64,000 nucleotides of DNA, taken from the NCBI RefSeq assembly GCF_001905005.1, contig NZ_LWKZ01000026.1:62001-126000 (forward strand). The letters are read 5' to 3'. A program made the translations under genes and the position numbers. This stretch comes from Streptomyces sp. CB02923 (GTDB lineage: Bacteria; Actinomycetota; Actinomycetes; Streptomycetales; Streptomycetaceae). The notes beneath the pieces were generated by a model. It ran no database searches. It was not told the DNA's origin and saw only the letters and a program-made list of their open reading frames with translations. Numbering within the stretch: the first letter of the stretch is position 1; each line of letters begins with the position of its first letter. Positions 1 to 8,919 of this stretch are shown piece by piece.

Positions 1-978
1 GCTGAAGCAGCTCGTTCCGCCAACGCAGTTGGTGTTGGTCGGCGCGCTGGGCACATCGGGCACGGCGAACACCAGCTTCTGCTGCGCGGGCCGGAGGAGC
101 CGGCCGCGGAACAGGGCGGTCATGAACCGGTCCAGATCGGCGGCGGTAGAGATCATTCCGCCCTCGGCCCAGGCCCAGGGACTCTGCTCGGTCACCTCGT
201 CGGCGCCGACGTACACACGAGCGCGCGGCGCGGGAACGGACATGTCGTCCCGCGAGGGGAGGCTGGTGTTCCGCAGTCCCAGCGGCCGGATGATGCGGCG
301 GGTGAGTTCGTCCTCGAAGGTTCGGCCGGTCACCTTTTCGACCAGCAGGCCGACCACGAAGGTGTTGACGCCGTTGTACTGCTGGACCGTGCCGGGCGCG
401 GGTGGCGTGCCCGCTCCCTGGTTCCTGGCGGCCGCCGCGAAGGCGTTGCGTACCACCTCGTACGGCGAAAGGCTCTTCCGCCACCAGCCGGGCCCGTCAG
501 CAGGTCCGGGCGTGCCGGCCGGAGCCGGCAGGCCGCTGGTGTGGTCCAGGAGCTGGCGCACGGTGACGGCGCCGTACGCGGCCGGGACGAGGCGGGGCAG
601 GTAGCGCCGGACGGGCGTGTCGACGCCGAGCCGCTGCTCGGCGGCCAACTGGAGCACGACCGTGCTGGTGAACGCCTTCGTCACGCTGCCGATACGGAAG
701 TGAGCGTCACGGGGCACCTGCCCAGCGGTTCCGGTCCACGGCATCCCCTGGCCATGCCCCGTCACCCTGACCAGGGCCCCGGCGACAGCGGGGTCGGGCA
801 GGCGGGCGAGCAGCTTCCGCGTGGGTGCAGGGTCGAACGGGGCAGCAGGGGACGCCTGTGGAACTGGAACCACGGTAGGTGCGGACGCAGCGGGCGCGCC
901 CGCACCGGCTGTGATCGCGGCGAGGAGCACGCCGGTCACGGTCAGGCTGCGTACGCGTAAGGAAGGAAGGTGACGCAT
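1..978 (-). CDS. Secreted serine hydrolase, beta-lactamase / D-Ala-D-Ala carboxypeptidase family (partial)
   Basis: Reading the minus strand from an ATG at 978 gives 326 codons with no stop before the window edge, so the C-terminus lies outside. The N-terminus (MRHLPSLRVRSLTVTG...) has basic residues, a hydrophobic run and an Ala-rich cleavage region, which predicts a Sec signal peptide and action outside the membrane. The nucleophile motif SVTK (SxxK) follows 'RIG' and a YNG (YxN) motif lies further on, as in class C beta-lactamase-like penicillin-binding enzymes. A GGAG sits about 9 bases before the ATG. The family includes carboxypeptidases, esterases and aminopeptidases, so the substrate cannot be read from these motifs. 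Confidence 0.85.
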   Translation of the reverse strand, partial: MRHLPSLRVRSLTVTGVLLAAITAGAGAPAASAPTVVPVPQASPAAPFDPAPTRKLLARLPDPAVAGALVRVTGHGQGMPWTGTAGQVPRDAHFRIGSVTKAFTSTVVLQLAAEQRLGVDTPVRRYLPRLVPAAYGAVTVRQLLDHTSGLPAPAGTPGPADGPGWWRKSLSPYEVVRNAFAAAARNQGAGTPPAPGTVQQYNGVNTFVVGLLVEKVTGRTFEDELTRRIIRPLGLRNTSLPSRDDMSVPAPRARVYVGADEVTEQSPWAWAEGGMISTAADLDRFMTALFRGRLLRPAQQKLVFAVPDVPSAPTNTNCVGGTSCFS

Positions 979-1206
979 CGGGCTGCTCCCAGAGGTGGTG
1001 GCCACAGAGCCAGGAAACGGTGAACCGCCCGTAACTCTCCCTGCCGCGGCACCGGATGCCATCCGTGATCACCATGAGCGGTCCCCGAGACACCTCCGAG
1101 TCACCCCTGAGAAGCCCCCCTACGCGCACCGCACAGCGCCCGTCCCCCACCTGCGCCTGCCCGCGGGCTTAACCGAGCGCCTCGGCCCGGTACGGCTTCG
1201 GGCCCG

Positions 1207-1935
1207 TTACGCGTCACCGGCGGCGGCACCGGAGCGCGGCACCGTCCTCGAAGCCGAAGCTGGAGCCGGGGCCGGGCCCGAAGCTGGAGCCGGGCCCGAA
1301 GCAGGAGCCCAAGCCGGAGCCACGACCAGCGGCAGATATACGTCATCGATGATCTCGATGATGGTCTCGTCCTCGACGGGAGCCCCGAACAGCAGGAACT
1401 CGTTGCGCAGCAGGTCGGTGGCGACGGAGGCCCGCCGCGAGCCCGGCACCCACTCCTCGATCTCGCCGCGCTCGACGGCCCGCCGCAGGATGGACCGGCC
1501 CACCACCGGGCCGACGGTGTGCAGGCGCTCGCGGATCAGCCTGGCGAACTCCGGGTCGCGGGTCATCTCCGCGAGCAGGCCGCGCAGGATGCCGCCCATC
1601 GGTGTGGCCATCTTGGCGGACATCTGCCGCAGCAGGGCGATCATGTCGCCGCGCAGCGTGCCGGTGTCGGGCACGTCCATCTCGGAGATACCGCGCATTT
1701 TGCAGGCGTCCAGGACCAGTTCGGCACGGCCGGTCCATCGGCGGTAGAGGGCGGCCTTGCTCGTACGGGCGCGGGCGGCGACGCGTTCCATGGTCAGCGC
1801 GGCGTAGCCCACCTCGGCCAGTTCGTCCAACGCCGCGTCCAGGATGGCGTTTTCCAGCTCCTCGCCGCGGCGCCGCGGCCCTTTGCGGTGGTCGGCGGCC
1901 GGTGGGGAGGTCCGGTCGTCGGTGTTCGGTGACAG
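1207..1935 (-). CDS. TetR-family regulator with apparent CTG start
   Basis: The protein has a TetR helix-turn-helix (residues about 24-70, ending TSKAALYRRW) and a helical ligand domain. The frame has no ATG, GTG or TTG between an in-frame TAG upstream and a TTG at 1830, and starting at 1830 would delete the first HTH helix (GEELENAILDAALDEL). A CTG at 1935 sits 5 bases after a GAGGAG and restores a full 242-residue protein, so I chose it. The C-terminus is an Ala/Pro/Gly tail made by an 18-bp in-frame repeat. It is divergent from the CYP105-type gene at 2060 and shares with it a 124-base region holding two inverted repeats, so it probably represses that P450-ferredoxin unit and itself. Confidence 0.85.
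   Translation of the reverse strand: MSPNTDDRTSPPAADHRKGPRRRGEELENAILDAALDELAEVGYAALTMERVAARARTSKAALYRRWTGRAELVLDACKMRGISEMDVPDTGTLRGDMIALLRQMSAKMATPMGGILRGLLAEMTRDPEFARLIRERLHTVGPVVGRSILRRAVERGEIEEWVPGSRRASVATDLLRNEFLLFGAPVEDETIIEIIDDVYLPLVVAPAWAPASGPAPASGPAPAPASASRTVPRSGAAAGDA
1253..1320. repeat. In-frame 18-bp tandem repeat in TetR tail
   Basis: Units of the form GAAGCTGGAGCCGGGCCC recur about three and a half times with small changes. Eighteen bases is six codons, so the repeat extends the protein's low-complexity C-terminus (PASGPA units) without breaking the frame. Confidence 0.8.
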
Positions 1936-1969
1936 CGTGACTCCTCGAAGTGGGAACAGTATGCCGAGA

Positions 1970-2027
1970 GAACGTTGCGTTCCCTAAAGGGACACTCTAG
2001 CCTGCCAGTTAGAGAACTGACCGTTCT
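1970..2027. promoter_or_regulatory. Paired inverted repeats, likely TetR operators
   Basis: Two related palindromes lie between the divergent TetR and P450 genes: GAACG-TTG-CGTTC at 1970-1982 and AGAAC-TGACC-GTTCT at 2013-2027. Both share the core GAAC...GTTC and both are preceded by AGA. The position and shared core suggest that one dimeric regulator binds both. This is inferred from symmetry only. Confidence 0.6.
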
Positions 2028-2059
2028 TTAAGAGGCTGTCAGAACCTTCGAGGGGACCG

Positions 2060-3280
2060 ATGACCGAGACCACCGCAATGCTCCCCACCACCGACGCCCC
2101 CGCCTTCCCCAGCAACCGCACCTGCCCGTACCAATTGCCCGACTCCTACAAGCGGCTGCGCGACGAGCAGGACGCGCTGCGGCCGGTCACCCTTTACGAC
2201 GGCCGCCAGGCCTGGGTGGTGACCACCCACGAGACCGCCCGCAAGCTGCTCGCCGACCCCCGGCTGTCCTCCGACCGCACCCACCCGGGGTTTCCGGCCA
2301 CCTCCCCCCGCCTGGAAGCGCTGCGCGACCGCCGTCCCGCCTTCATCGGCATGGATCCGCCCGAGCACGGCACTCAACGCCGGATGACGATCAGCGAGTT
2401 CACCGTCAAACGCATCAAGGGGATGCGCCCCGACATCGAGCGCATCGTCCACGGCTTCCTCGACGAGATGCTCGCCGCGGGCCCGCCCGCCGACCTGGTC
2501 AGCCAGTTCGCGCTGCCGGTGCCCTCCATGGTGATCTGCCGGCTGCTGGGCGTCCCGTACGCCGATCACGACTTCTTCCAGAGCGCCAGCGGGCGTCTGG
2601 TGCAGTCCACGGACGTGGCGGAAACGACCGGAGCACGCGACGAACTGGAGCGCTACTTCGACGAACTGATCACCGGTCTGGAGGCCGATCCCGGAACCGG
2701 ACTGCTCGGCGCCCTGGTCAGCCGGCAGCTCGCACAGCGCACGACCGACCGCGAAGAACTGATCTCCAACGCGATGCTCCTGCTCGTCGCCGGCCACGAG
2801 ACCACCGCGTCGATGACCTCCCTCAGCGTCATCACCCTGCTCGAACACCCCGAGCAGCACGCCGCCCTGCGCGCTGATCCGAGCCTCGTCCCCGGCGCCG
2901 TCGAAGAACTGCTGCGCTACCTCGCCATCGCCGACATCGCGGGCGGCCGCGTCGCCACCGCCGACATCGAGATCGGCGGGCAGCTCATCCGGGCCGGTGA
3001 GGGCGTGATCGTCATGAACTCCATCGCCAACCGTGACGCGGACGTCTTCGAGGACCCCGACACCTTCGACATCCGTCGCTCGGCCCGGCGCCACCTCGCC
3101 TTCGGCTACGGCGTCCACCAATGCCTGGGCCAGAACCTCGCCCGTCTCGAACTCGAAATCATCCTGACCGCGTTGTTCGAGCGCATTCCCACCCTGCGGC
3201 TGGCCACCCCGGTCGAGCGCCTGGACCTGCGCCCCGGCACCACCATCCAGGGCGTCAACGAACTCCCCGTCACCTGGTGA
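2060..3280 (+). CDS. Cytochrome P450, CYP105-like
   Basis: A 406-residue haem monooxygenase. The I-helix AGHETT is at about 244-249 with the acid-Thr pair intact. EXXR is E283-R286. The haem loop FGYGVHQCLG is at 348-357 with Cys355 as axial ligand. The stretch after the Cys (GQNLARLELEI) is characteristic of the CYP105 family, which oxidises xenobiotics, macrolides or vitamin D. A [3Fe-4S] ferredoxin gene follows directly, as is common for CYP105 loci, and probably supplies the electrons; no ferredoxin reductase is seen here. Expression is probably controlled by the divergent TetR gene. The stop codon lies inside an 11-bp duplication. Confidence 0.95.
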   Translation: MTETTAMLPTTDAPAFPSNRTCPYQLPDSYKRLRDEQDALRPVTLYDGRQAWVVTTHETARKLLADPRLSSDRTHPGFPATSPRLEALRDRRPAFIGMDPPEHGTQRRMTISEFTVKRIKGMRPDIERIVHGFLDEMLAAGPPADLVSQFALPVPSMVICRLLGVPYADHDFFQSASGRLVQSTDVAETTGARDELERYFDELITGLEADPGTGLLGALVSRQLAQRTTDREELISNAMLLLVAGHETTASMTSLSVITLLEHPEQHAALRADPSLVPGAVEELLRYLAIADIAGGRVATADIEIGGQLIRAGEGVIVMNSIANRDADVFEDPDTFDIRRSARRHLAFGYGVHQCLGQNLARLELEIILTALFERIPTLRLATPVERLDLRPGTTIQGVNELPVTW

Positions 3281-3298
3281 CCCCGGCGTGACCCCGGC
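3277..3298. repeat. 11-bp direct duplication spanning the P450 stop codon
   Basis: GTGACCCCGGC occurs twice in a row. The first copy contains the TGA stop of the P450 gene. Confidence 0.85.
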
Positions 3299-3311
3299 GG
3301 AGGAGGAAACC

Positions 3312-3506
3312 ATGAAGGTAACCGCCGACCGAACGGTCTGCGTCGGCGCCGGCATGTGCGCACTGTCCGCGCCCGCCGTCTTCGACCAGGACGAGGACGG
3401 CCTGGTCACGGTACTCGTCACCGAGCCCCCCGACGAAGGCGGCCGGGCCGCTGCCCTCGAAGCCAAACTCCTGTGTCCGTCCGGCGCCGTGAAAGTGGAG
3501 AGGTGA
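3312..3506 (+). CDS. [3Fe-4S] ferredoxin partner of the P450
   Basis: A 64-residue protein starting MKVTADRTVCVGAGMC. The cysteine pattern is C-x5-C near the N-terminus and a third Cys in LCPSGAV near the C-terminus. The missing second Cys of the first cluster motif is typical of Streptomyces [3Fe-4S] ferredoxins that feed P450s. I chose the ATG at 3312 because GGAGGA lies 6-7 bases before it; a GTG at 3288 would add eight unlikely residues. It lies 31 bases after the P450 stop, in the same operon, and is closed by a strong hairpin at 3577. Confidence 0.95.
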   Translation: MKVTADRTVCVGAGMCALSAPAVFDQDEDGLVTVLVTEPPDEGGRAAALEAKLLCPSGAVKVER

Positions 3507-3576
3507 TCCGGTAGGCCCGCCAGGAGTCGCGGACCGGGGCGGTCATCCGCCCCGGCTCCAGGCACCGGGAGGACAC

Positions 3577-3606
3577 GATCGGGGTGGTGCTGACACCACC
3601 CCGATC
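3577..3606 (+). terminator. Rho-independent-like terminator of the P450-ferredoxin operon
   Basis: A perfect 13-bp stem (GATCGGGGTGGTG / CACCACCCCGATC) with a 4-base CTGA loop lies 70 bases after the ferredoxin stop. There is no T-run, as is usual in high-GC actinobacteria. Confidence 0.8.
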
Positions 3607-3626
3607 AGTCGCGCGTCACGAGCACT

Positions 3627-3695
3627 CACAACGGATCACGGCGGATCACATCGGACCACGGCGGGCCACAACCGGATCACAACGGATCACAACGG
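3627..3695. repeat. 10-bp tandem array spanning the kinase stop codon
   Basis: About seven imperfect copies of CACAACGGAT run through 3627-3695. The minus-strand histidine kinase gene ends inside the array, with its TGA at 3687-3689. Confidence 0.85.
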
Positions 3696-4982
3696 CAGAA
3701 CGACCCGTACGGTCAGGCCGCCGCCCTCGCGGGGCTGGGCGGTGGTGGTCCCGTCGTGGGCCCGTACCGCCGACCGCACGATGGTCAGACCGAGGCCGAC
3801 GCCCTTGTCGCTGCCGGTGCGTTCGGTACGCAGGCGCCTGAAGGGCTCAAAGAGGTTTTCCACCTCGTAGGCCGGGACCGCCGGACCGGTGTTGGAGACC
3901 ACCAGCACCGCACAGCCCTGCTGCAGCTCGGTGGTCACCTCCACCCAGCCCACCCGTCGCCCGCCGCCACCCTCCGCCGGAAGCGCTTCGCGCTGCCCCT
4001 CTTGCGGCACGTTGTAGCGCACCGCGTTCTGTACGAGGTTGAGCGCGATGCGTTCCAGCAGGACGCCGTTGCCCTGGACGAACGCCTGCTGGCGTGCGCC
4101 GCGGATCTCCACGCCCTTGGCCTGGGCCTCGGTACGGGTCTGCTCGACGGCCTGCGAGGCCACCTCGGCCAAATCGACCGGCTTCTTGTCGACGATCTTG
4201 TTCTCGCTGCGGGCGAGCAGCAGCAGGCCCTCCACCAGCCGCTCGCTGCGCTCATTGGTCGCCAGCAGCGTCTTGCCCAGCTGCGTCAGCTCCGCCGAGG
4301 CTCCGGGGTCGGCCAGCTGGACCTCCAGCAGCGTGCGGTTGATCGCCAGCGGCGTGCGCAGCTCGTGCGAGGCGTTGGCGACGAAGCGGCGCTGCGACTC
4401 GAAGGCCCGGTCCAGCCGGTCGAGCATCTCGTCGAAGGTGTCGGCCAGCTCCTTCAGCTCATCGTCCGGACCGCCCAGCTCGATACGCCGGTGCAGGTCC
4501 GAACCGGCCACCCGCTGCGCGGTCCGGGTGATACGGCCCAGCGGCGACAGGACCCGGCCGGCCATCGCATACCCGAAGGCGAACGCGACGACGGTCAGCC
4601 CGAGCAGCGCCAGCAGGGAACGGTTGAGGAAGGTCCGCAGCACCGAGGCGCGCTGGTCGCGGAGGCAGTTGCTGAGGGCCGCGTTGACATCGTCGATCGT
4701 GACGACCGACGACAGGTCCCGGCAGTTGACGTTGCCCAGGCTGATGGACGTACCGAAGACCCTGATCTCCGGGGTGCTCTCCTTGAGGGTGTTGGCCGCG
4801 AACATGTAGATGATCGCGAGCAGCACGACACCGGCCATCAGGAACATGCCGCCGTACAGCAGCGTCAGCCGTATCCGGATGGTCGGCCGGAACCATCGCA
4901 CCGGTCTGAGCGCGGCTTCGGGACTCGTGGACGGCTTCGGGGGCAGGGTCACCGGCAGGTGCGGCTCGGCGGGGGCAGCCAC
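3687..4982 (-). CDS. Orphan sensor histidine kinase (CutS-like)
   Basis: A 431-residue membrane kinase. It has a TM segment at about 38-62, a short extracellular loop with two Cys, and a second TM at about 121-143. A HAMP follows (RVLSPLGRI...), then HisKA with phospho-acceptor His206 in NASHELRTPLA, and an HATPase with N-box NLVQNAVRYN and a GVGLGLTIVR G-box. The start is GTG. No response-regulator gene lies on either side, although this class is normally encoded beside an OmpR-type regulator, so its partner is elsewhere or lost. The last codons fall in a 10-bp tandem array. Confidence 0.9.
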   Translation of the reverse strand: MAAPAEPHLPVTLPPKPSTSPEAALRPVRWFRPTIRIRLTLLYGGMFLMAGVVLLAIIYMFAANTLKESTPEIRVFGTSISLGNVNCRDLSSVVTIDDVNAALSNCLRDQRASVLRTFLNRSLLALLGLTVVAFAFGYAMAGRVLSPLGRITRTAQRVAGSDLHRRIELGGPDDELKELADTFDEMLDRLDRAFESQRRFVANASHELRTPLAINRTLLEVQLADPGASAELTQLGKTLLATNERSERLVEGLLLLARSENKIVDKKPVDLAEVASQAVEQTRTEAQAKGVEIRGARQQAFVQGNGVLLERIALNLVQNAVRYNVPQEGQREALPAEGGGGRRVGWVEVTTELQQGCAVLVVSNTGPAVPAYEVENLFEPFRRLRTERTGSDKGVGLGLTIVRSAVRAHDGTTTAQPREGGGLTVRVVLPL

Positions 4983-5342
4983 GGCGGTCAGCCCCGGCGG
5001 CCCGGTGAAGCGGGCACGACGACCGGTACCGCGACAGGGAACGAGCCCACTGATGATCCTTCCTCAGGTGCCGCGCAGTGCGCGCCGGATGACAAATCCT
5101 GTTCATCCTGCACGCAGGTGTGGTAAATCGGCCGTAAGGGTGGGTGGGCTTCCCGGCTTCTTGGCCGGAACCGGCCTCTCCCCACAGGTCGCCGGTGAGG
5201 CTTCGGGGAGCCGGCGGCACCGGGCGGTGAAGGGTTCGCGCGCTACTGATCGACCGGCGGACCGGCGCGGCCCGCGGCAGGTGATGAGCCGGGAACGCGC
5301 TCGATACGCACGCCGCACCTGCCTCCTCGCAGGCGCCGGACG
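4983..5342. other. Gene-free stretch upstream of the kinase
   Basis: Between the kinase start and the end of the DUF6042-like gene I see no protein with recognisable features on either strand. The kinase promoter must lie here. The response-regulator gene one might expect is absent. Confidence 0.5.
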
Positions 5343-6173
5343 TCAGTCGACGTGTACCACCGGGCTGCGGGCCTCATCGATACCGGCCCAGTCCAGGGTG
5401 ATCTGGAAGCGGCTGTGCACCGTCAGGTCCTTCGCCGCGATGACGGCGGGAGGCTGTCCGCGGTGCAGCTGGATCTCGCCGTCGCGGGAGACCAGGTGGT
5501 CCAGGGCGGCCCGCAGTTCGTCCGCGTCGAAGCCGGTGGCACGCTCCAGCCGTTGCAACGACGTGGAGAACTGCGCGGGGCTGCCCAGCGTGTGCGTGGC
5601 GTAGTCCAGCAGGGCGCGCTCGACCGGGTCGACGGCCTGGAACTTCCGGAGCCCGAGCAGGCTGTCGGCGATCTCGCCCGACAGCGGCAGCACGTCCTCC
5701 GGCCGGGGAAACCGATCGGGCATCGACCAGTACCCGCCACTGCGGTGCGTGATGCCCAGGCGCTCCATGACGGCTGCCAGCTCCCGCACCGTGGCCGGTA
5801 CCGGGAACCCGGCAGCCCGCAGCGACTCCTCGCACCGCCGGCGGTGGACGCGGGCATCCTCCGTGATCTCCGCCGCTTCCTCCTGGCTGCCCGCGGCTTC
5901 GAGGCTCTCCTCGTCCAGCCACGCCACCGGGGACTCCAGCCCCTGGTCGCCGAGTCCGCGCGGGGTACGTCCGGGGTCGTCGCCGAAGACCTGCACGGCG
6001 ATGGTGTCCAGGTCCCCCTCCAGCTGCCGGACCGTCGCGGTGCTGAACAGCATGGCCATCCACATGGCCTGGTGGGATGGCAGAACGTGCGGCCAGCCAC
6101 TCTCGAACCAGTCGTTGTGCATGCACAGGTCACCCTCGCCTGGCTGTGGCGGGGCGGTGGTTCCAGCAGACAT
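5343..6173 (-). CDS. DUF6042-like protein of unknown function
   Basis: A 276-residue soluble protein starting MSAGTTAPPQPGEG, with AAGGAGA 7 bases before its ATG. It opens with a conserved-looking block (HNDWFESGWPHVLPSHQA) and has a helical C-terminal half with no signal peptide or TM. It resembles an uncharacterised Streptomyces family that I know as DUF6042. No catalytic motif is visible. It stands alone on the minus strand between two unrelated genes, so context adds nothing about its role. Confidence 0.75.
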   Translation of the reverse strand: MSAGTTAPPQPGEGDLCMHNDWFESGWPHVLPSHQAMWMAMLFSTATVRQLEGDLDTIAVQVFGDDPGRTPRGLGDQGLESPVAWLDEESLEAAGSQEEAAEITEDARVHRRRCEESLRAAGFPVPATVRELAAVMERLGITHRSGGYWSMPDRFPRPEDVLPLSGEIADSLLGLRKFQAVDPVERALLDYATHTLGSPAQFSTSLQRLERATGFDADELRAALDHLVSRDGEIQLHRGQPPAVIAAKDLTVHSRFQITLDWAGIDEARSPVVHVD

Positions 6174-6387
6174 GTCGCTCTCCTTGTCGGTTCGCTCTCC
6201 TTGCCGGTCTGACAAGACCAACGACGGTGGGAGCCGCACGGTGCTGTACCGAAGACGAGGGGCCGGCGTGCGCGTCGGCCGTACGCGCCCTCTCCGGCCG
6301 ACGCCGAAGATCACCCGGACAGGTCCGCACCTGGGGGAACCGAGGGCGGCCGACGGTCGGTGGGACGCCGGGCACCGGCCGCCGCCG

Positions 6388-7668
6388 TCACTGGTCGACC
6401 TGCCGCTGGAGTACGTCACAGGTGTGCTGGAACTCGTCCATCAGCCGGGTCGCCTCCACCACGAGCACTCCGTAGGGGTAGGCGGGGGCGGTCAGGGGCA
6501 GCCCGTCCTGCTCGGCCTGCTCGGTCACCTGGCGGCAGCACTGCTGCGCCTGGTCCGCGAGCCCGCACAGTTCACCGGCCTGGTCGGACAGCGATTCCTC
6601 GCTCAGCTCCCCCAGGACCTGGGCGATCCGGGAGATGGATTCCAGGAAGTCGGCGTAGCCGCGCAGGAACCGCCGGTCCCGCTCGCTGCCGTCCTGGCGC
6701 CACTGGTCGAGGCTGCGGGTGAGCGAAGCCATCTGGTACATGGTCCGCTCCAGCGCCTCCAGCACCGCGCCGTACCCTTCGAAGCCGGTACGGCCCCGGT
6801 GGCGGCCCAGACGGTTGCGCGGGTTGTACCAGAGGCTCTCCCGCGCCGTCCGCAGCCCGTTCTCGGCCTGGGTGATCAGCCCGCCGGTCTGCTCCGCCCG
6901 GCTGCGCCAGTGGCTGATGCGCTCCTCCCCCGTCTCGCCCTCCCGCATCGCCGGGTACATGTCGCTGACCAGGTCGCACAGGGCGCGGGCGAGCGTGTGG
7001 ATGCCGTGTTCGGCGCTGCGGTAGCGCAGCGGCGGCACCAGCGCGACATTGACGACGACGCCGACGCCGCACCCGATGAGGACCAGCAGGATGATCTGTC
7101 CGAGGTGAGTGATCTTGCCCAGGCCGGCCGGCGCCGAGACGTAGGTGGAGAAGGCGAAGAACGCCGCCGTCGCCACCTGGGACCCTTGCGACCCCAGGGC
7201 GGGCCACCGGCCGATGGTGAGAGCCACCACCGCCACGAGCGCGAAGGTGAGCAGGTCCGGGCCGGCCAGGTAGCCCAGGGCCGCCTGTACGGCGACCCCG
7301 GTCGCCACGGCACCCACGTAACGCAGCGACTGCAGCAGGGACTGGTACACCGTCACCTGCATGATCAGAACGGCGGAGAACGGTGCGAAGGCCGGGGACT
7401 CCGCGTCGAGCAGGTTGTAGGAGCACACCCAGGCGATGGTCGCCGCCAGCGTGCTCTTGCCGATCAGCAGCAGCGTGTGGCGTTCGTGCCCCGCCGAGCC
7501 CCAGGCCCGGCTCCACCACTGCTGCACACGGGCGATGCGCCCCTGCGCCGCGGGCCGCTCGCGGTGCCCGCCGGAGGCCCACCGTTTCCCGGATCGGGCC
7601 CCGCGTTCGTCCGTCCGATGGTTCCGCTTGCGCGCCGGAAGCTCCTGCTTCCGCGTCTGACCGGCCAT
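6388..7668 (-). CDS. FUSC-family membrane protein (aromatic acid exporter-like)
   Basis: A 426-residue protein. A basic N-terminus of about 70 residues precedes a block of six hydrophobic segments (from HTLLLIGKSTLAATIAW to ILLVLIGCGVGVVVNVALV). A long cytoplasmic helical tail of about 220 residues follows. This one-half FUSC architecture is known from fusaric acid and aromatic acid efflux proteins. I chose the ATG at 7668 because GGAG precedes it at a proper distance; longer in-frame starts lack a site. There is no periplasmic adaptor gene nearby, as expected in a monoderm. The substrate is unknown. Confidence 0.85.
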   Translation of the reverse strand: MAGQTRKQELPARKRNHRTDERGARSGKRWASGGHRERPAAQGRIARVQQWWSRAWGSAGHERHTLLLIGKSTLAATIAWVCSYNLLDAESPAFAPFSAVLIMQVTVYQSLLQSLRYVGAVATGVAVQAALGYLAGPDLLTFALVAVVALTIGRWPALGSQGSQVATAAFFAFSTYVSAPAGLGKITHLGQIILLVLIGCGVGVVVNVALVPPLRYRSAEHGIHTLARALCDLVSDMYPAMREGETGEERISHWRSRAEQTGGLITQAENGLRTARESLWYNPRNRLGRHRGRTGFEGYGAVLEALERTMYQMASLTRSLDQWRQDGSERDRRFLRGYADFLESISRIAQVLGELSEESLSDQAGELCGLADQAQQCCRQVTEQAEQDGLPLTAPAYPYGVLVVEATRLMDEFQHTCDVLQRQVDQ

Positions 7669-7992
7669 GCACGCTCCGTTCCTCATCCGGTCCGCTTCTG
7701 TCGGTGGACCGTACGCTGCTCTCACTCGGTACCCCGTCGGCGCGGCCACACCTCATGCCTCGTCTCATGCTTCGTCAGGGGTGAGGGCCCGAAGGCAGGC
7801 CGGAGGCCGGTCCGGATGACGGTCGACAAACGCCTCGGCCGCATAAGGGAAGGGGGCCTACGGTTCCGAAGAACTGACGCCCGTGTGTCCCGGCCGTGGG
7901 TCCTTACACCCGGCATTCCGGCGATGCCGCTATGGCGTGAGTCACGGAACGCAGCGGGACGAGAGAGGGCGGAATGGAGCCGAGCAGGCCCG
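7669..7992. other. Gene-free stretch between FUSC and aph genes
   Basis: I find no credible coding frame. It contains a short direct repeat (CTCATGC-TCGT twice near 7752-7778) and must hold the FUSC promoter and the 3' end of the aph transcript. Confidence 0.4.
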
Positions 7993-8919
7993 CTACCGGA
8001 GCAGCAGAGCTTCCGCGACGGCGATCTGGGACGGGGCGAGCGCCGTCTCCCCGTCCTCGATGTCCCACAGGGAGTTCTGCAGCAGCCGGCCCAGCGTCCA
8101 GCCGACCGCCCGCTCGCGGTCCAGGCCGAGCGCATCGGTCAGCAGGTCGAACCGGCGCCGCACCACGCGGTGCGCCTCGCCCGGCGCGGCGATGTCCCAC
8201 CGGCTGTCCAGAGCGGGCCACAGGTCGAATCCGGGGTCCCCGGCCAGCGGTTCCGGGTCGATGGCGAGCCATGGCTCGCGTTCCCCGGCCAGTACGTTGT
8301 CGTAGTGCAGGTCCCAGTGCAGCAGCCGGTCCCCGGGCTCGCCGGACAGGTCGGCCACCGCGGACGCCCAGGTCCGCAGGTGCTGCTGGTCGGCGGGGTC
8401 GGACAGGGTGGTCACCGCCGAGGGCACCTGCTCCAGCATCCCGGCGGCGATGTCACCGAGCCCGCGCAGGCCCTCCGGGGCGGGCACGGAGACGAGGCGC
8501 CGCAGCAGTCCGGCCAGGACGGTCATCGCGGCGTCGTCGTCCGCTACGGACGCGAGCGACGCGAGGGTACGGGACGCGTCCAGCCGTTCCAGCAGCATGA
8601 CGCCGCTCGCCCGGTCGTGTGCGATCAGCTGTACGACTCCGTCGCCGTTCCAGGTGCGCAGTCCGACGAGCGCGGCGTCGGTCTCCTCCTTGGGCAGCTG
8701 GAACCGCAGTACGGCGCGCGTCCCGTCCGTGCGCAGGACCGGCAGTACGAGCGACGCCATCCCCGATCCGGCTTCGCCGTCCCGCCTCAGCTCCCAGCGG
8801 TCGAGGAACTCCGAGACCTGGGCGGGCAGAGCGGCGAGCCACGCCCGTCCGGCGTCGTCCCTGCCGTACGTCGCGGTGAGTGTGTCCGGGACGGCGATGC
8901 GTTCCGGTGTGCTCTTCAC
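7993..8919 (-). CDS. aph(6): Aminoglycoside 6-phosphotransferase, APH(6) family
   Basis: A 308-residue kinase. The catalytic loop HWDLHYDN is at 201-208 with Asp203 as the base. The metal-binding segment AIDPEPLAGDPGFDLWP has Asp221. Length and these blocks match the streptomycin 6-phosphotransferases of Streptomyces (StrA / APH(6)-Ia type), which inactivate streptomycin by phosphorylating the 6-hydroxyl. The GTG start follows AAGGA. No streptomycin biosynthesis genes are in the window, so it would act as a stand-alone resistance gene or have drifted in substrate. The family call is strong; the exact substrate is inferred. Confidence 0.9.
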   Translation of the reverse strand: MKSTPERIAVPDTLTATYGRDDAGRAWLAALPAQVSEFLDRWELRRDGEAGSGMASLVLPVLRTDGTRAVLRFQLPKEETDAALVGLRTWNGDGVVQLIAHDRASGVMLLERLDASRTLASLASVADDDAAMTVLAGLLRRLVSVPAPEGLRGLGDIAAGMLEQVPSAVTTLSDPADQQHLRTWASAVADLSGEPGDRLLHWDLHYDNVLAGEREPWLAIDPEPLAGDPGFDLWPALDSRWDIAAPGEAHRVVRRRFDLLTDALGLDRERAVGWTLGRLLQNSLWDIEDGETALAPSQIAVAEALLLR

